DNA of 45,050 nt from contig NZ_JAHLQH010000020.1 in the NCBI RefSeq assembly GCF_018918325.1, positions 1-45,050 of the forward strand, in the 5' to 3' direction. A program made the position numbers and the translations under genes. The notes beneath the pieces were generated by a model that searched no databases, was not told where the DNA came from, and worked only from the letters and a program-made list of their open reading frames with translations. This DNA comes from Clostridium sp. MSJ-8. GTDB lineage: Bacteria > Bacillota > Clostridia > Clostridiales > Clostridiaceae. This document shows, in pieces, positions 1 through 8,088 of this stretch (its first letter is position 1; each line of letters begins with the position of its first letter).

Positions 1-216
1 TGCTTGCATAGAATCTTTCCATTCATTAATAAAGAAAGAAGAAATTTATAGAAATAAATACCGAACCTTTGAAGAAGCTAATGTTGCTATTTTTAAGTAT
101 ATTGAAGGTTGGTATAACAGGAGAAGACTGCACTCTTCTATTAATTACATGACTCCAGAACAATGTGAATTATTAGCTAGAAGTACAGCATAAAAAAGTT
201 TGACTTTTTGTGTCCA
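1..216 (+). mobile_element. Right end of an IS3-family insertion sequence
   Basis: The window opens inside an IS3-family element. It contains the C-terminal end of the DDE transposase (stop at 191-193), then a short non-coding tail. The probable right terminal repeat is at 198-216 (GTTTGACTTTTTGTGTCCA), ending in the CA expected of IS3-family ends. The left end lies outside the window, so neither the exact boundary nor a target duplication can be confirmed. It stands directly upstream of the listeriolysin S-like cluster. Confidence 0.75.
2..193 (+). CDS. IS3-family transposase (OrfB), C-terminal part
   Basis: This is the last 63 residues of an IS3/IS150-group transposase, cut by the window edge. 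Visible signatures are IESFHSLIKKE, which holds the catalytic Glu of the DDE triad with the conserved Lys seven residues later, and the C-terminal YIEGWYNRRRLHSSINYMTP block shared by rve-type IS3 transposases. The reading frame is open to its stop, so this part shows no decay. Whether the whole gene is intact cannot be seen. It encodes the cut-and-paste integrase of the element and has no functional link to the genes downstream, except as a possible agent of their mobility. Confidence 0.85.
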   Translation, partial: ACIESFHSLIKKEEIYRNKYRTFEEANVAIFKYIEGWYNRRRLHSSINYMTPEQCELLARSTA

Positions 217-275
217 AAATATTGACATAAGACCAAATATATAATTTTCGAGTTTATATAAATAGAATATAAAGG

Positions 276-304
276 TTGACATACAAAAAAGAAAGGATTA
301 ATAT
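276..304 (+). promoter_or_regulatory. Probable promoter of the lls-like cluster
   Basis: A perfect TTGACA (276-281) is followed after 17 bases by TAATAT (299-304), a 4/6 match to the sigma-A -10 box. Transcription would start near 311, giving a leader of about 55 nt before the precursor gene. A second TTGACA at 222-227, just after the IS end, has no -10 box at a workable distance. No operator is obvious. Confidence 0.5.
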
Positions 305-367
305 TGAATTGCAGGTAAAATTTATATATAGTTTTTATTTGCAATTTACTAAAGGGGAGATGAGAGT

Positions 368-511
368 ATGGAAATTAAAGAACATAATGCGAATCTTTAC
401 AATATGGAAGATTCAGAAACTTCTATGAATTATGCTAGTAGTGGATGTTCATGTTCATGTTCATGTTCATGTTCATGTTGTTGTACATGTGCAGCTATAT
501 CAGAAGAATAG
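368..511 (+). CDS. llsA: Listeriolysin S-like precursor peptide
   Basis: A 47-residue peptide behind a strong ribosome site (AAGGGGAG at 352-359, 8 nt before the ATG). Residues 1-26 are a leader containing MNYASSG (20-26). Residues 27-41 are the unbroken core CSCSCSCSCSCCCTC, with 9 Cys, 5 Ser and 1 Thr, and the tail is AAISEE. This is the layout of SagA/ClosA/LlsA precursors, whose core Cys, Ser and Thr are cyclised to thiazoles and oxazoles. It is closest to Listeria LlsA, which as I recall has MNYA before an alternating C-S/C-T core, rather than SagA with its PGGCCCCC block. Up to 15 residues could be modified. The gene is followed by a terminator and then by all the modification and export genes. 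The product is most likely a secreted bacteriocin or cytolysin; activity is inferred. A longer overlapping frame (MFMFMF...) is an artefact of the repeat. Confidence 0.93.
   Translation: MEIKEHNANLYNMEDSETSMNYASSGCSCSCSCSCSCCCTCAAISEE
446..475 (+). repeat. Five perfect copies of TGTTCA within llsA
   Basis: Five consecutive TGTTCA units encode the Cys-Ser pairs of residues 27-36 of the precursor. After the fifth copy the pattern continues as TGTTGTTGTACATGT. Because the unit is 6 nt, adding or losing copies keeps the frame and simply adds or removes Cys-Ser pairs. Confidence 0.98.
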
Positions 512-525
512 TATTTTGTGTAAAG

Positions 526-556
526 AGCTTGCCTGAAAGTCAGACAAGCTTTTTAT
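526..556 (+). terminator. Rho-independent terminator/attenuator after llsA
   Basis: AGCTTGCCTGA (526-536) pairs with TCAGACAAGCT (540-550) with one C/A mismatch, across the 3-nt loop AAG. The stem is followed by a run of T. It lies between the precursor and the ABC ATPase gene with no new promoter apparent, so partial read-through would give much more precursor than enzyme. A terminator after sagA is known to play this role in streptolysin S operons. Confidence 0.85.
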
Positions 557-576
557 ATATGTTTTTTGGGGGGAAA

Positions 577-1470
577 ATGAAGATAAATGATGAAATTATA
601 AAGATTGAAAACTTAGAAGTTAAATTTAATGATACAAAGGTATTAGACATAAATGAGAATATTGTAATTAATGAAGGTGATATAGTAGGTATTATTGGAG
701 CTAATGGTGCTGGAAAATCAACATTGATTAATTCAATAATTAATCAAGTTAAGTATAATGGAAAAATTGAGTGTAAGTTTTCTAAAGATGAATTAGGAAT
801 TCAATTTCAAGATAACTCATATAATAAAATAATGAAAGTTTACGAACTTATTCAAATTGTTACAAATAAGAAAAAATTTGATTGTGAAATTAAAAAATTA
901 TTTGATGAGTTTGATCTTAATAAAATTCTTAAAAAAAGAATTGGTAAATTATCGGGCGGCGAAAAACAAAGACTTACATTGTTTTTAGTTTTATATTTAA
1001 AACCTAAAATAATGATTTTTGATGAACTTACTACTGGGTTAGATTTTCAAAAAAGAAATAAATTATTAAAAATAGTGAAAAATTATTCAGAAGGAAGAAC
1101 TGTATTAACTATTTCGCATTATTTTGAAGAATTAACTGGGTGGGCAAATAAAGTTTTAATATTGGATAAAGGGAAGATTGTGTTTTATGGAACTATTGAA
1201 GAACTCAAGAATAGATATAATCATAGAGCTATATATAAAATAAAAAAGGTATACAGAAATGAAATTAAAAATTTATATAAGGATAATAAGCATATTAAAA
1301 TAATTGAAAATTTTAATGATGAAATTGATGCATTAGTTTTAATTGATTCTGTAGAACAACAAAATTTGGTTCAGGAACTAATGAATAGAAATATAAGTTA
1401 TGAAATGGAATTGTGTAATCTGTATTCACTTTATACATTAGCAATTAGTCAAATGAAAGGAAGTGAATAG
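577..1470 (+). CDS. llsG: ABC exporter ATPase (LlsG-like)
   Basis: A 297-residue ATP-binding subunit that would power export of the modified peptide with the permease encoded next. Walker A GANGAGKST is at 41-49, the signature LSGGEKQR around 125-132, Walker B IMIFDE at 145-150 with D-loop TTGLD, and the switch His at 181 (ISHYF). The C-terminal 80 residues form an accessory domain common in ABC-2 drug and peptide exporters. I start at ATG 577 (MKINDEII) behind GGGGGG at 568-573, although the spacing is short. The longer upstream frame overlaps llsA and its terminator and is not credible. The gene is separated from llsH by only 2 nt. Its place matches llsG of the listeriolysin S island, whereas SLS-type clusters keep their ABC genes at the end. 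Confidence 0.88.
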   Translation: MKINDEIIKIENLEVKFNDTKVLDINENIVINEGDIVGIIGANGAGKSTLINSIINQVKYNGKIECKFSKDELGIQFQDNSYNKIMKVYELIQIVTNKKKFDCEIKKLFDEFDLNKILKKRIGKLSGGEKQRLTLFLVLYLKPKIMIFDELTTGLDFQKRNKLLKIVKNYSEGRTVLTISHYFEELTGWANKVLILDKGKIVFYGTIEELKNRYNHRAIYKIKKVYRNEIKNLYKDNKHIKIIENFNDEIDALVLIDSVEQQNLVQELMNRNISYEMELCNLYSLYTLAISQMKGSE

Positions 1471-1472
1471 AT

Positions 1473-2243
1473 ATGAGAAAATATCTGTGGATTGATTTGA
1501 AGATAATGTTTAGAATTCCTTTGTCTGTTTTTTTTACAATTGGATATCCACTTATTATGATGGTTATTATTATGCTATCTTATGGAAATGCATCAATTGG
1601 AGGTGGTTATACTTTAATAGATAAATATTTTATGATAGCAATTGGAATAGGAATATTACCATTAACACTAATTTCATTTCCCATGTGGATAGGAAATAAT
1701 TTGGAAAGTAAAAGTATGCAAAGATTATCTTTTTTTAGGGTTAAGGCATGGAAAATGGTAATTGGAGATATTTTAGCACATTTAATATTGTCTTTAATAA
1801 GTATGGCAATTGATATTGTTTTTGCTTATATAGTATTTAATTTACACTTTCCAGACATTAAATATTTCTTGGGATTTTTAATTCAATATATACTTGCAGT
1901 AGTTATATGTATGTTAATAGGAGGTACTTTTTCATTTCTATTTAAAAATACACAAATATTAATGCCATTTGGTCTTGTTGTAATGTTTGTATTATATATG
2001 TTTTGTGGAGTATTTATAACCTTTGATGAATTACCAATAACATTTAAGAATATAGCAAAATTTATACCAATGAAATATGCAATGAATGATTTTTTCTATA
2101 TTTGGACAGAGGAATATGTATGGAATGAAACCTTTATTAAGTTATCATTAATATATTTAATAATTTTTTCAACTATTTTATTGTTGTTAATTTGGAAATA
2201 TAGTAAAAAGAAAAATTTTAATAATGAGGGAGGAATTAAGTGA
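1473..2243 (+). CDS. llsH: ABC-2 type exporter permease (LlsH-like)
   Basis: A 256-residue integral membrane protein with about six hydrophobic segments (roughly residues 13-37, 52-73, 95-122, 131-157, 162-184 and 221-244). The hydrophobic layout, and a fifth segment containing FVLYMFCGVFITF, fit ABC-2 transporter permeases. It begins 2 nt after the ATPase gene and ends in a TGATG overlap with the next gene, so these are translationally coupled. A homodimer of this protein with two LlsG-like subunits would form the exporter of the modified peptide; SLS-type systems use two permeases (SagH, SagI) while the listeriolysin S island has one. The substrate is inferred from context. Confidence 0.85.
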   Translation: MRKYLWIDLKIMFRIPLSVFFTIGYPLIMMVIIMLSYGNASIGGGYTLIDKYFMIAIGIGILPLTLISFPMWIGNNLESKSMQRLSFFRVKAWKMVIGDILAHLILSLISMAIDIVFAYIVFNLHFPDIKYFLGFLIQYILAVVICMLIGGTFSFLFKNTQILMPFGLVVMFVLYMFCGVFITFDELPITFKNIAKFIPMKYAMNDFFYIWTEEYVWNETFIKLSLIYLIIFSTILLLLIWKYSKKKNFNNEGGIK

Positions 2244-2548
2244 TGAAAAACAATCAGTTTGCAAGAGTATGTGTTGAGATTGTTGTAGGAATAGTAATTT
2301 CTGTTTTATTATCAGCTATTTTAATAGCTTTTGGATATTACAAGATTAAAAGTTCAGATTTAAGTAGTTATAATGTTAGTTTTATAGGATTTGATTTATA
2401 TAAAATTAGTAAAAGTGGTGGAGAATATGTAGGGCAAGCTTTAAATCAAAATATGTCAATAATAGGAATTATATGGTCTATGGTAGTTGTATTAGTAAAT
2501 GAGACAAGACTTTATATAAAAAGTAAAAAAATAAAATTAAATAAATAA
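2243..2548 (+). CDS. llsX: Small two-TM membrane protein (LlsX position)
   Basis: A 101-residue protein of unknown function. A hydrophobic segment at about residues 8-33 (ARVCVEIVVGIVISVLLSAI) and a second near 74-90 (IIGIIWSMVVVLV) flank a polar, probably extracytoplasmic loop. The end is basic (KSKKIKLNK). It starts at ATG 2243, sharing the A of the previous stop, with GGGAGG at 2228-2233. A GTG at 2240 is the alternative start. The position between permease and dehydrogenase is that of llsX, a small protein characteristic of the Listeria cluster and absent from SLS operons. I assign the symbol by position and type, not by alignment. Immunity or an export accessory role are possible guesses. 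Confidence 0.65.
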   Translation: MKNNQFARVCVEIVVGIVISVLLSAILIAFGYYKIKSSDLSSYNVSFIGFDLYKISKSGGEYVGQALNQNMSIIGIIWSMVVVLVNETRLYIKSKKIKLNK

Positions 2549-2570
2549 AATACAATAAAAGGTGATGTAT

Positions 2571-3443
2571 ATGGGAAATTTTAAGATAAAAGGAATGTTA
2601 AATCAACACTTAAAAATAGAAAGAGATAGTAATAATCTTACCAATAATAATAATGCAGCAATTTATAGTCAAATTTTAGCTGGAAATTTTGAGTCATATG
2701 CATATAATTACTTATTGAACTTGGGCTTTATGAGATTAAGTGATGTTAAGAGTATTGGTATGTACAATGAAATGAATTTGGCAGCAAATATAAGTGCAAA
2801 TAAAATATATGAAGAAATTAAAGATGAGTATACCATTAAGTTACCAGAAAAATTGGTTAAAGTAAAAAAAAGTGTTACAAACACACTAGAGGAAAGACAT
2901 AGTGCAAGGGACTATAGTGGAATCACTATGAAGTTAGATGAATTTTCTACTATAGTAAAATATAGTTTTGGATTGGCAAAAAGAACTATGAATTATAATG
3001 GTATAACTGCTACTACTAGATATTACGCTTCTGGTGGCGGCTTATATCCAATATATCCTTATTTTTTAATAAATAAAGTTAAAGGAATTAAAAAAGGACT
3101 ATATAGATATCAACCTTATACGCATAGTTTATATCCAATTGATGGTGATATGAAGATAGAACAACTTCTTCAATATGGTAATTTTGATTTTGATGATTAT
3201 TGTTTTTGTGTTTTATATGAATATGATTTTGATAGAAATTATTTAAAGTATGGTGAATTATCATTATTAACTACTTTAGTAGAAATAGGAATAATGTCTC
3301 ATAATTTTGAAATAATGTGTACAGCTTTAGATTATTCCGCATGTCAAATTGCGGGATTTGATAAGCAATATGCTGAAAAGTGTATAGGATTAGATGGAAT
3401 AAATAGTCATATACTATTTACAAACATTTGTGGTAAAGAATAA
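2571..3443 (+). CDS. llsB: SagB-type azoline dehydrogenase (LlsB-like)
   Basis: A 290-residue flavin-dependent oxidoreductase of the SagB/ThcOx nitroreductase family, which oxidises thiazolines and oxazolines on the peptide to aromatic thiazoles and oxazoles. Key blocks are ERHSARDYSG (about 108-117), the classic nitroreductase R-S-x-R-x-Y/F entry, and SGGGLYPIYPYF (about 154-165), typical of SagB-type McbC-like oxidoreductases. A C-terminal half follows with LLTTLVEIGIMSHNFEIMC. The N-terminal 80 residues form the extra domain seen in SagB proteins. I choose ATG 2571, 6 nt after the AAAGGTG site, rather than the GTG or ATG within the ribosome site. It forms the synthetase trimer with the two genes downstream. 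Confidence 0.9.
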   Translation: MGNFKIKGMLNQHLKIERDSNNLTNNNNAAIYSQILAGNFESYAYNYLLNLGFMRLSDVKSIGMYNEMNLAANISANKIYEEIKDEYTIKLPEKLVKVKKSVTNTLEERHSARDYSGITMKLDEFSTIVKYSFGLAKRTMNYNGITATTRYYASGGGLYPIYPYFLINKVKGIKKGLYRYQPYTHSLYPIDGDMKIEQLLQYGNFDFDDYCFCVLYEYDFDRNYLKYGELSLLTTLVEIGIMSHNFEIMCTALDYSACQIAGFDKQYAEKCIGLDGINSHILFTNICGKE

Positions 3444-3463
3444 ATATAAATAGGGGGATTAGT

Positions 3464-4393
3464 ATGAGTAATATTATTGAATTTATAAAACCAAACGATT
3501 TAATAGTAATAGAAGGTGAAAATGAATTTGTTATAAGAAAGGGATTTTTACATATAAATGAAATTATTATTGATAAGAATGGAAGTTCTAATTCATTCAT
3601 TAAGGCAATGAGAGAATTTATACAAAATAAGAAAATAGATTTAAGTCAAAATGATTCAGCTTATGAAGACTTTATGCAACTAACTAAGTTTGGATTGATT
3701 GATATAGCTATGAACAAAAACTTTTTATTAATAATCAATAAAAATTATAAAGATATGGTTAATAATTTATGTCCTGATTCAATACAAGTAAAAACAATTG
3801 AAGAAATGTTAAGCAATGAAGATATTAAAACTTTGACAGAAAATAAAAATGTATTAAAGTTAAATGAATTATATGATAAATTCTCAAGTAAACTTAAAAA
3901 TTATGATCATATTTATTATTTAAATCAATTTTGCAATTTAGTTACCAATAGAGCATTTAACAGGATAATCAATAAACTTGATATAGAGTATACTATAGGC
4001 ATTTTTGATAATGACAATATTTATTTAACAGGAATAAAACCTAACTATACTGGATGTTACGAATGTTTGGAAAAACACATAATAAGTAAATTCTCAGGAA
4101 CAATAAAACAATATGAAGATCAATATAATAATTCGTTGGAAGCAATTAGTGATAATGCTGATATAAGTTTGGTAATAGGTATGGTTTTAAAAGATATGAG
4201 TAATATTAATAAATATGGAGCTAGTTCATTAACAGGAAATGTAATACATTTTTATACTCCAAATTTTGAATACTCATATAATGTTAATAGAAAAAATTCA
4301 AGCTGTTCAGTATGTGCAACAGTAAATAATGTTAAATTTGAAGAACAAAATATTCGTTCTGTAAATGTTATAAAGGAGGTCTTGTCTAAATGA
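3464..4393 (+). CDS. llsY: SagC-type E1-like cyclodehydratase partner (LlsY-like)
   Basis: A 309-residue E1-ubiquitin-activating-like protein that in this family binds the precursor leader and presents the core to the YcaO enzyme. Sequence identity to any one family is low by eye, but two CxxC pairs are clear: C198-C201 (GCYEC) and C281-C284 (SCSVC). Together they would form the structural zinc site of SagC and other ThiF-fold partners. The N-terminal third should contain the leader-binding winged-helix (RRE) fold, which I cannot verify by reading. It has a good ribosome site (AGGGGG) and overlaps the YcaO gene by four bases (ATGA). Confidence 0.85.
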   Translation: MSNIIEFIKPNDLIVIEGENEFVIRKGFLHINEIIIDKNGSSNSFIKAMREFIQNKKIDLSQNDSAYEDFMQLTKFGLIDIAMNKNFLLIINKNYKDMVNNLCPDSIQVKTIEEMLSNEDIKTLTENKNVLKLNELYDKFSSKLKNYDHIYYLNQFCNLVTNRAFNRIINKLDIEYTIGIFDNDNIYLTGIKPNYTGCYECLEKHIISKFSGTIKQYEDQYNNSLEAISDNADISLVIGMVLKDMSNINKYGASSLTGNVIHFYTPNFEYSYNVNRKNSSCSVCATVNNVKFEEQNIRSVNVIKEVLSK

Positions 4394-5694
4394 TAAATAT
4401 TGAAAATACAATAGAATATAACGAATTTAGACAAAAAATTTTGGGAGGAAGAGTAACTTCAATATGGAAAAGTGATAGCTTTTTTAAAGGAGCAAAATCA
4501 TATCCAATTGTTAATTTTAATTATTTAACATCTGAATTTTCAGATTTTGAAAAAAATATTTTTGAAAAAAACCAAAAAATGATTTATCATTTAAGTGGTT
4601 ATGGGACTACATATAATGAAGCAGTAGCAAGTTTTTTAGGTGAAAGTGTTGAAAGATATTCATTTGCTTCATTTTATAGTATTATTAAAAATTATGTGAT
4701 TAAAGATTCATATAAATCATTAGTTAATAAATATGGTGAAGATAAAGTATGTAATTTAAAGTATATTAATTCTTATTTTAGTGATAAAGATGAAAAATAT
4801 TATGTGAATGAAAATGATGAATTACAATGGATTGCTTTAAATTCATTAATTGAACTTGGCGAAAAGGTATATATTCCTTTGCAGTTTATAGTATCTAATA
4901 ATGGAACAATTTTTGAAAATGAAAAGCCATTTATGACATCAGCTGTATCGACAGGAACTGCATGTCACGAAGATATAATAAAAAGTTTTGAAAATGCAGC
5001 TATTGAGTATTTACAAATAGATTCATTTAATTTATGGTGGTATGGTGGTATAAAAGGAAAAGATATAAAAGTGAACTTAGAAGAATTTTTACATGAATAC
5101 TTTAAAGATAAGAAAGAAGTAAAACAATTTTTGGAAAATTTCAGTGTTAATTTTACAGATATATCATATGATAAGAATATTGATATTATAGTATGTGAAG
5201 TATTTGGACAAAAGGAAGGATTGCCTAAATATACAGTTGGTGTTCAAGGTGGGAAAGGTATGAAAAAAGTGTTGTATAGAGGGTTTATGGAATGTATAGC
5301 AGTTTTAGAATATAATATGAACCTTCCTTGGATGGACATAAATAAATATGAATCAATAACTAAAAAAAGTACAAAAATTAACAATCTAGACGATAATGTT
5401 ATAATGTATTCTAAATATGGAAAGCCTTCTATAGTTAAACATGATTATGATTTTTATAAAGGTATAAATGTATCTAAGAACTATAACTTAATTGAATGTA
5501 TAAAAAAATATAGTAAATATGCAGGCTTTTTAAGAATAACATTGCCTGAATTTGAAGGCTTAAATTTAGAAGTGGTTAGGGTTTCTGTGCCGGAAATATT
5601 ACCCTTATGCTTACCTTCATATCCTCCATATTTTCATGAAAGATATAAGAAAATAGGAGGTATACGCAATAATGTTCCACATCCTTTGGCTTAA
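4390..5694 (+). CDS. llsD: YcaO-domain azoline cyclodehydratase (SagD/LlsD-like)
   Basis: A 434-residue YcaO protein that uses ATP to activate the amide backbone and cyclise Cys, Ser and Thr of the precursor. Recognisable blocks are GTTYNEAVASFLGESVERYSF at about 72-92, where the SxExxER-type ATP/Mg residues sit, and STGTACHE (187-194). The helix with E206 to D211 (EYLQID) corresponds to the usual E-x-x-E-R-D, so the E-R pair is replaced by Q-I here. A later block is VLYRGFMECIAVLE (about 294-307). The chain ends VPHPLA, a reduced form of the proline-rich PxPxP tail that often sits in the active site of azoline-forming YcaO enzymes. It overlaps the genes on both sides, pointing to tight coupling. 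Confidence 0.9.
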   Translation: MINIENTIEYNEFRQKILGGRVTSIWKSDSFFKGAKSYPIVNFNYLTSEFSDFEKNIFEKNQKMIYHLSGYGTTYNEAVASFLGESVERYSFASFYSIIKNYVIKDSYKSLVNKYGEDKVCNLKYINSYFSDKDEKYYVNENDELQWIALNSLIELGEKVYIPLQFIVSNNGTIFENEKPFMTSAVSTGTACHEDIIKSFENAAIEYLQIDSFNLWWYGGIKGKDIKVNLEEFLHEYFKDKKEVKQFLENFSVNFTDISYDKNIDIIVCEVFGQKEGLPKYTVGVQGGKGMKKVLYRGFMECIAVLEYNMNLPWMDINKYESITKKSTKINNLDDNVIMYSKYGKPSIVKHDYDFYKGINVSKNYNLIECIKKYSKYAGFLRITLPEFEGLNLEVVRVSVPEILPLCLPSYPPYFHERYKKIGGIRNNVPHPLA

Positions 5695-6274
5695 TATACA
5701 ATTGATATTAACTCTTTTTCCAGGAATATTAATGTTTGCTTTCGGAAAAATTCCTTTATTTAAGAAAATAAAAGGAATGGACTTATATGTTATAAGTCTT
5801 GTTATGGTGGTATTTTTAAACATATATGATAAATTTAATAAGTTAATAATTATGTTTGTTATAGTCATTTTTTCGTTAATATCTTTCATTTTAGAATATG
5901 TATTTAATGAATGGAAAAATTTTAATTATAAAAAATTTACTTATATGCTTTCGCAAATAAAAAAAACAGTATATGTAATGATTTTATTTCCTTGTTGTGA
6001 AGAATTAATTTATAGATATTTTTTATATATGCATATGAAAAGATTAGTTGATAATATATATTTATATTTTATCCTTTCTGTTGTAACATTTGTGTTTATA
6101 CATTTTTTTAATCAAAAAATAAAATGTTTTTATAAAATACCATTTGCAATTTTTGAATGTATAACATTTATTTTATTTAAAAATATCTTTGTTTGTATAA
6201 TGATTCATATGAATTTTAATATTTTAGTTTATGCGTATAATACTATAAAGTATAGTCGAGGAAGAATAAGTTAA
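5672..6274 (+). CDS. llsP: CAAX-type membrane protease (LlsP/SagE-like)
   Basis: A 200-residue polytopic membrane protein with the three CPBP/Abi motifs: E110-E111 followed by R115 (CCEELIYRYF), H144 (FIHFF), and H179 to N183 (IHMNFN). SagE/LlsP proteins are proposed to remove the leader peptide, and in some clusters this family gives self-immunity. The ATG at 5672 lies inside the end of the YcaO gene (23-nt overlap), with GGAGG at 5656-5660. It is the last gene of the cluster. The length is typical of a minimal CPBP domain. No other immunity gene is visible, so this protein or the LlsX-like protein may protect the producer; that is inference. Confidence 0.88.
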   Translation: MFHILWLNIQLILTLFPGILMFAFGKIPLFKKIKGMDLYVISLVMVVFLNIYDKFNKLIIMFVIVIFSLISFILEYVFNEWKNFNYKKFTYMLSQIKKTVYVMILFPCCEELIYRYFLYMHMKRLVDNIYLYFILSVVTFVFIHFFNQKIKCFYKIPFAIFECITFILFKNIFVCIMIHMNFNILVYAYNTIKYSRGRIS

Positions 6275-6309
6275 TAAAAATAAGTTAGTAAAATAATCTG
6301 TGTAAACTT

Positions 6310-6360
6310 AAACCTGCTAAAAATAATCAAATATAATTTACAAATATTTTTAGCAGGTTT
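6310..6360. repeat. 16-bp perfect inverted repeat between convergent genes
   Basis: AAACCTGCTAAAAATA (6310-6325) pairs perfectly with TATTTTTAGCAGGTTT (6345-6360) around a 19-nt AT-only loop, and the flanks TGTAAAC/GTTTACA extend the symmetry imperfectly. It sits after llsP and before the end of gdhA, where a terminator for the cluster is expected. The T tract lies within the stem rather than after it, so it is not a classical intrinsic terminator. Confidence 0.75.
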
Positions 6361-6426
6361 ACACTTAAGTACTATATTTAAAACACTTATCTACAACTAC
6401 AAATAAAATACAATTTTCTAAAAAGT

Positions 6427-6455
6427 AAAAAAGAGGGGTGATTTTCACCCCTCTT
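6427..6455 (-). terminator. Rho-independent terminator of gdhA
   Basis: An 11-bp perfect stem, AAGAGGGGTGA (6431-6441) with TCACCCCTCTT (6445-6455), and a TTT loop. Read on the minus strand, the stem is followed by a six-base T run (complement of 6427-6432). It lies about 20 nt past the gdhA stop. Confidence 0.93.
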
Positions 6456-6475
6456 AAAATATATTGCAATATATT

Positions 6476-7837
<1,362 letters not shown>

Positions 7838-8002
7838 TTATTAAATGGAATAAATATAAATAAGGTAATACTAAGAATGTTGTTATCTATAATGAGTTAA
7901 AGTACTTCATTGTGATTAACTGTTCATAGAAATATATGTATAAATATCCCACAACCATTATATTATAACATTTATAAAGAAAATAAAAGAAAAAATATTT
8001 AA

Positions 8003-8030
8003 TTGAGGAAAAAATATTTTTTGGTACAAT
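8003..8030 (+). promoter_or_regulatory. Promoter of the amidase gene
   Basis: TTGAGG (8003-8008) is followed after 16 bases by TACAAT (8025-8030), preceded by TGG, giving an extended -10 element. It lies about 60 nt before the chosen start codon. Confidence 0.55.
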
Positions 8031-8088
8031 TATATTTGGAGGCGTAAAAGTTATATATTACAGTACATAGAAAGGTGTCTTGAAGAAA

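Noticed and set aside
222..250. IS-derived promoter using TTGACA at 222-227
   Set aside because: The nearest TATAAT (240-245) is only 12 nt away and no -10 box lies at 16-18 nt; the TTGACA at 276 is better placed.
446..475. Short tandem repeat as a possible CRISPR or origin iteron
   Set aside because: The unit is 6 bp with no spacers and lies inside a coding core where each copy encodes Cys-Ser.
445..576. N-terminal extension of the ABC ATPase beginning MFMFMFMFMFM
   Set aside because: It is the TGTTCA repeat of llsA read in another frame; it runs through the terminator at 526-556, and the ATG at 577 gives a normal ABC start.
8038..8088. Upstream start for the amidase using GGAGGCG at 8038-8044
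   Set aside because: No ATG, GTG or TTG in frame follows at a workable distance; the TTG at 8080 is too close to AAAGGTG and ATG 8089 fits better.
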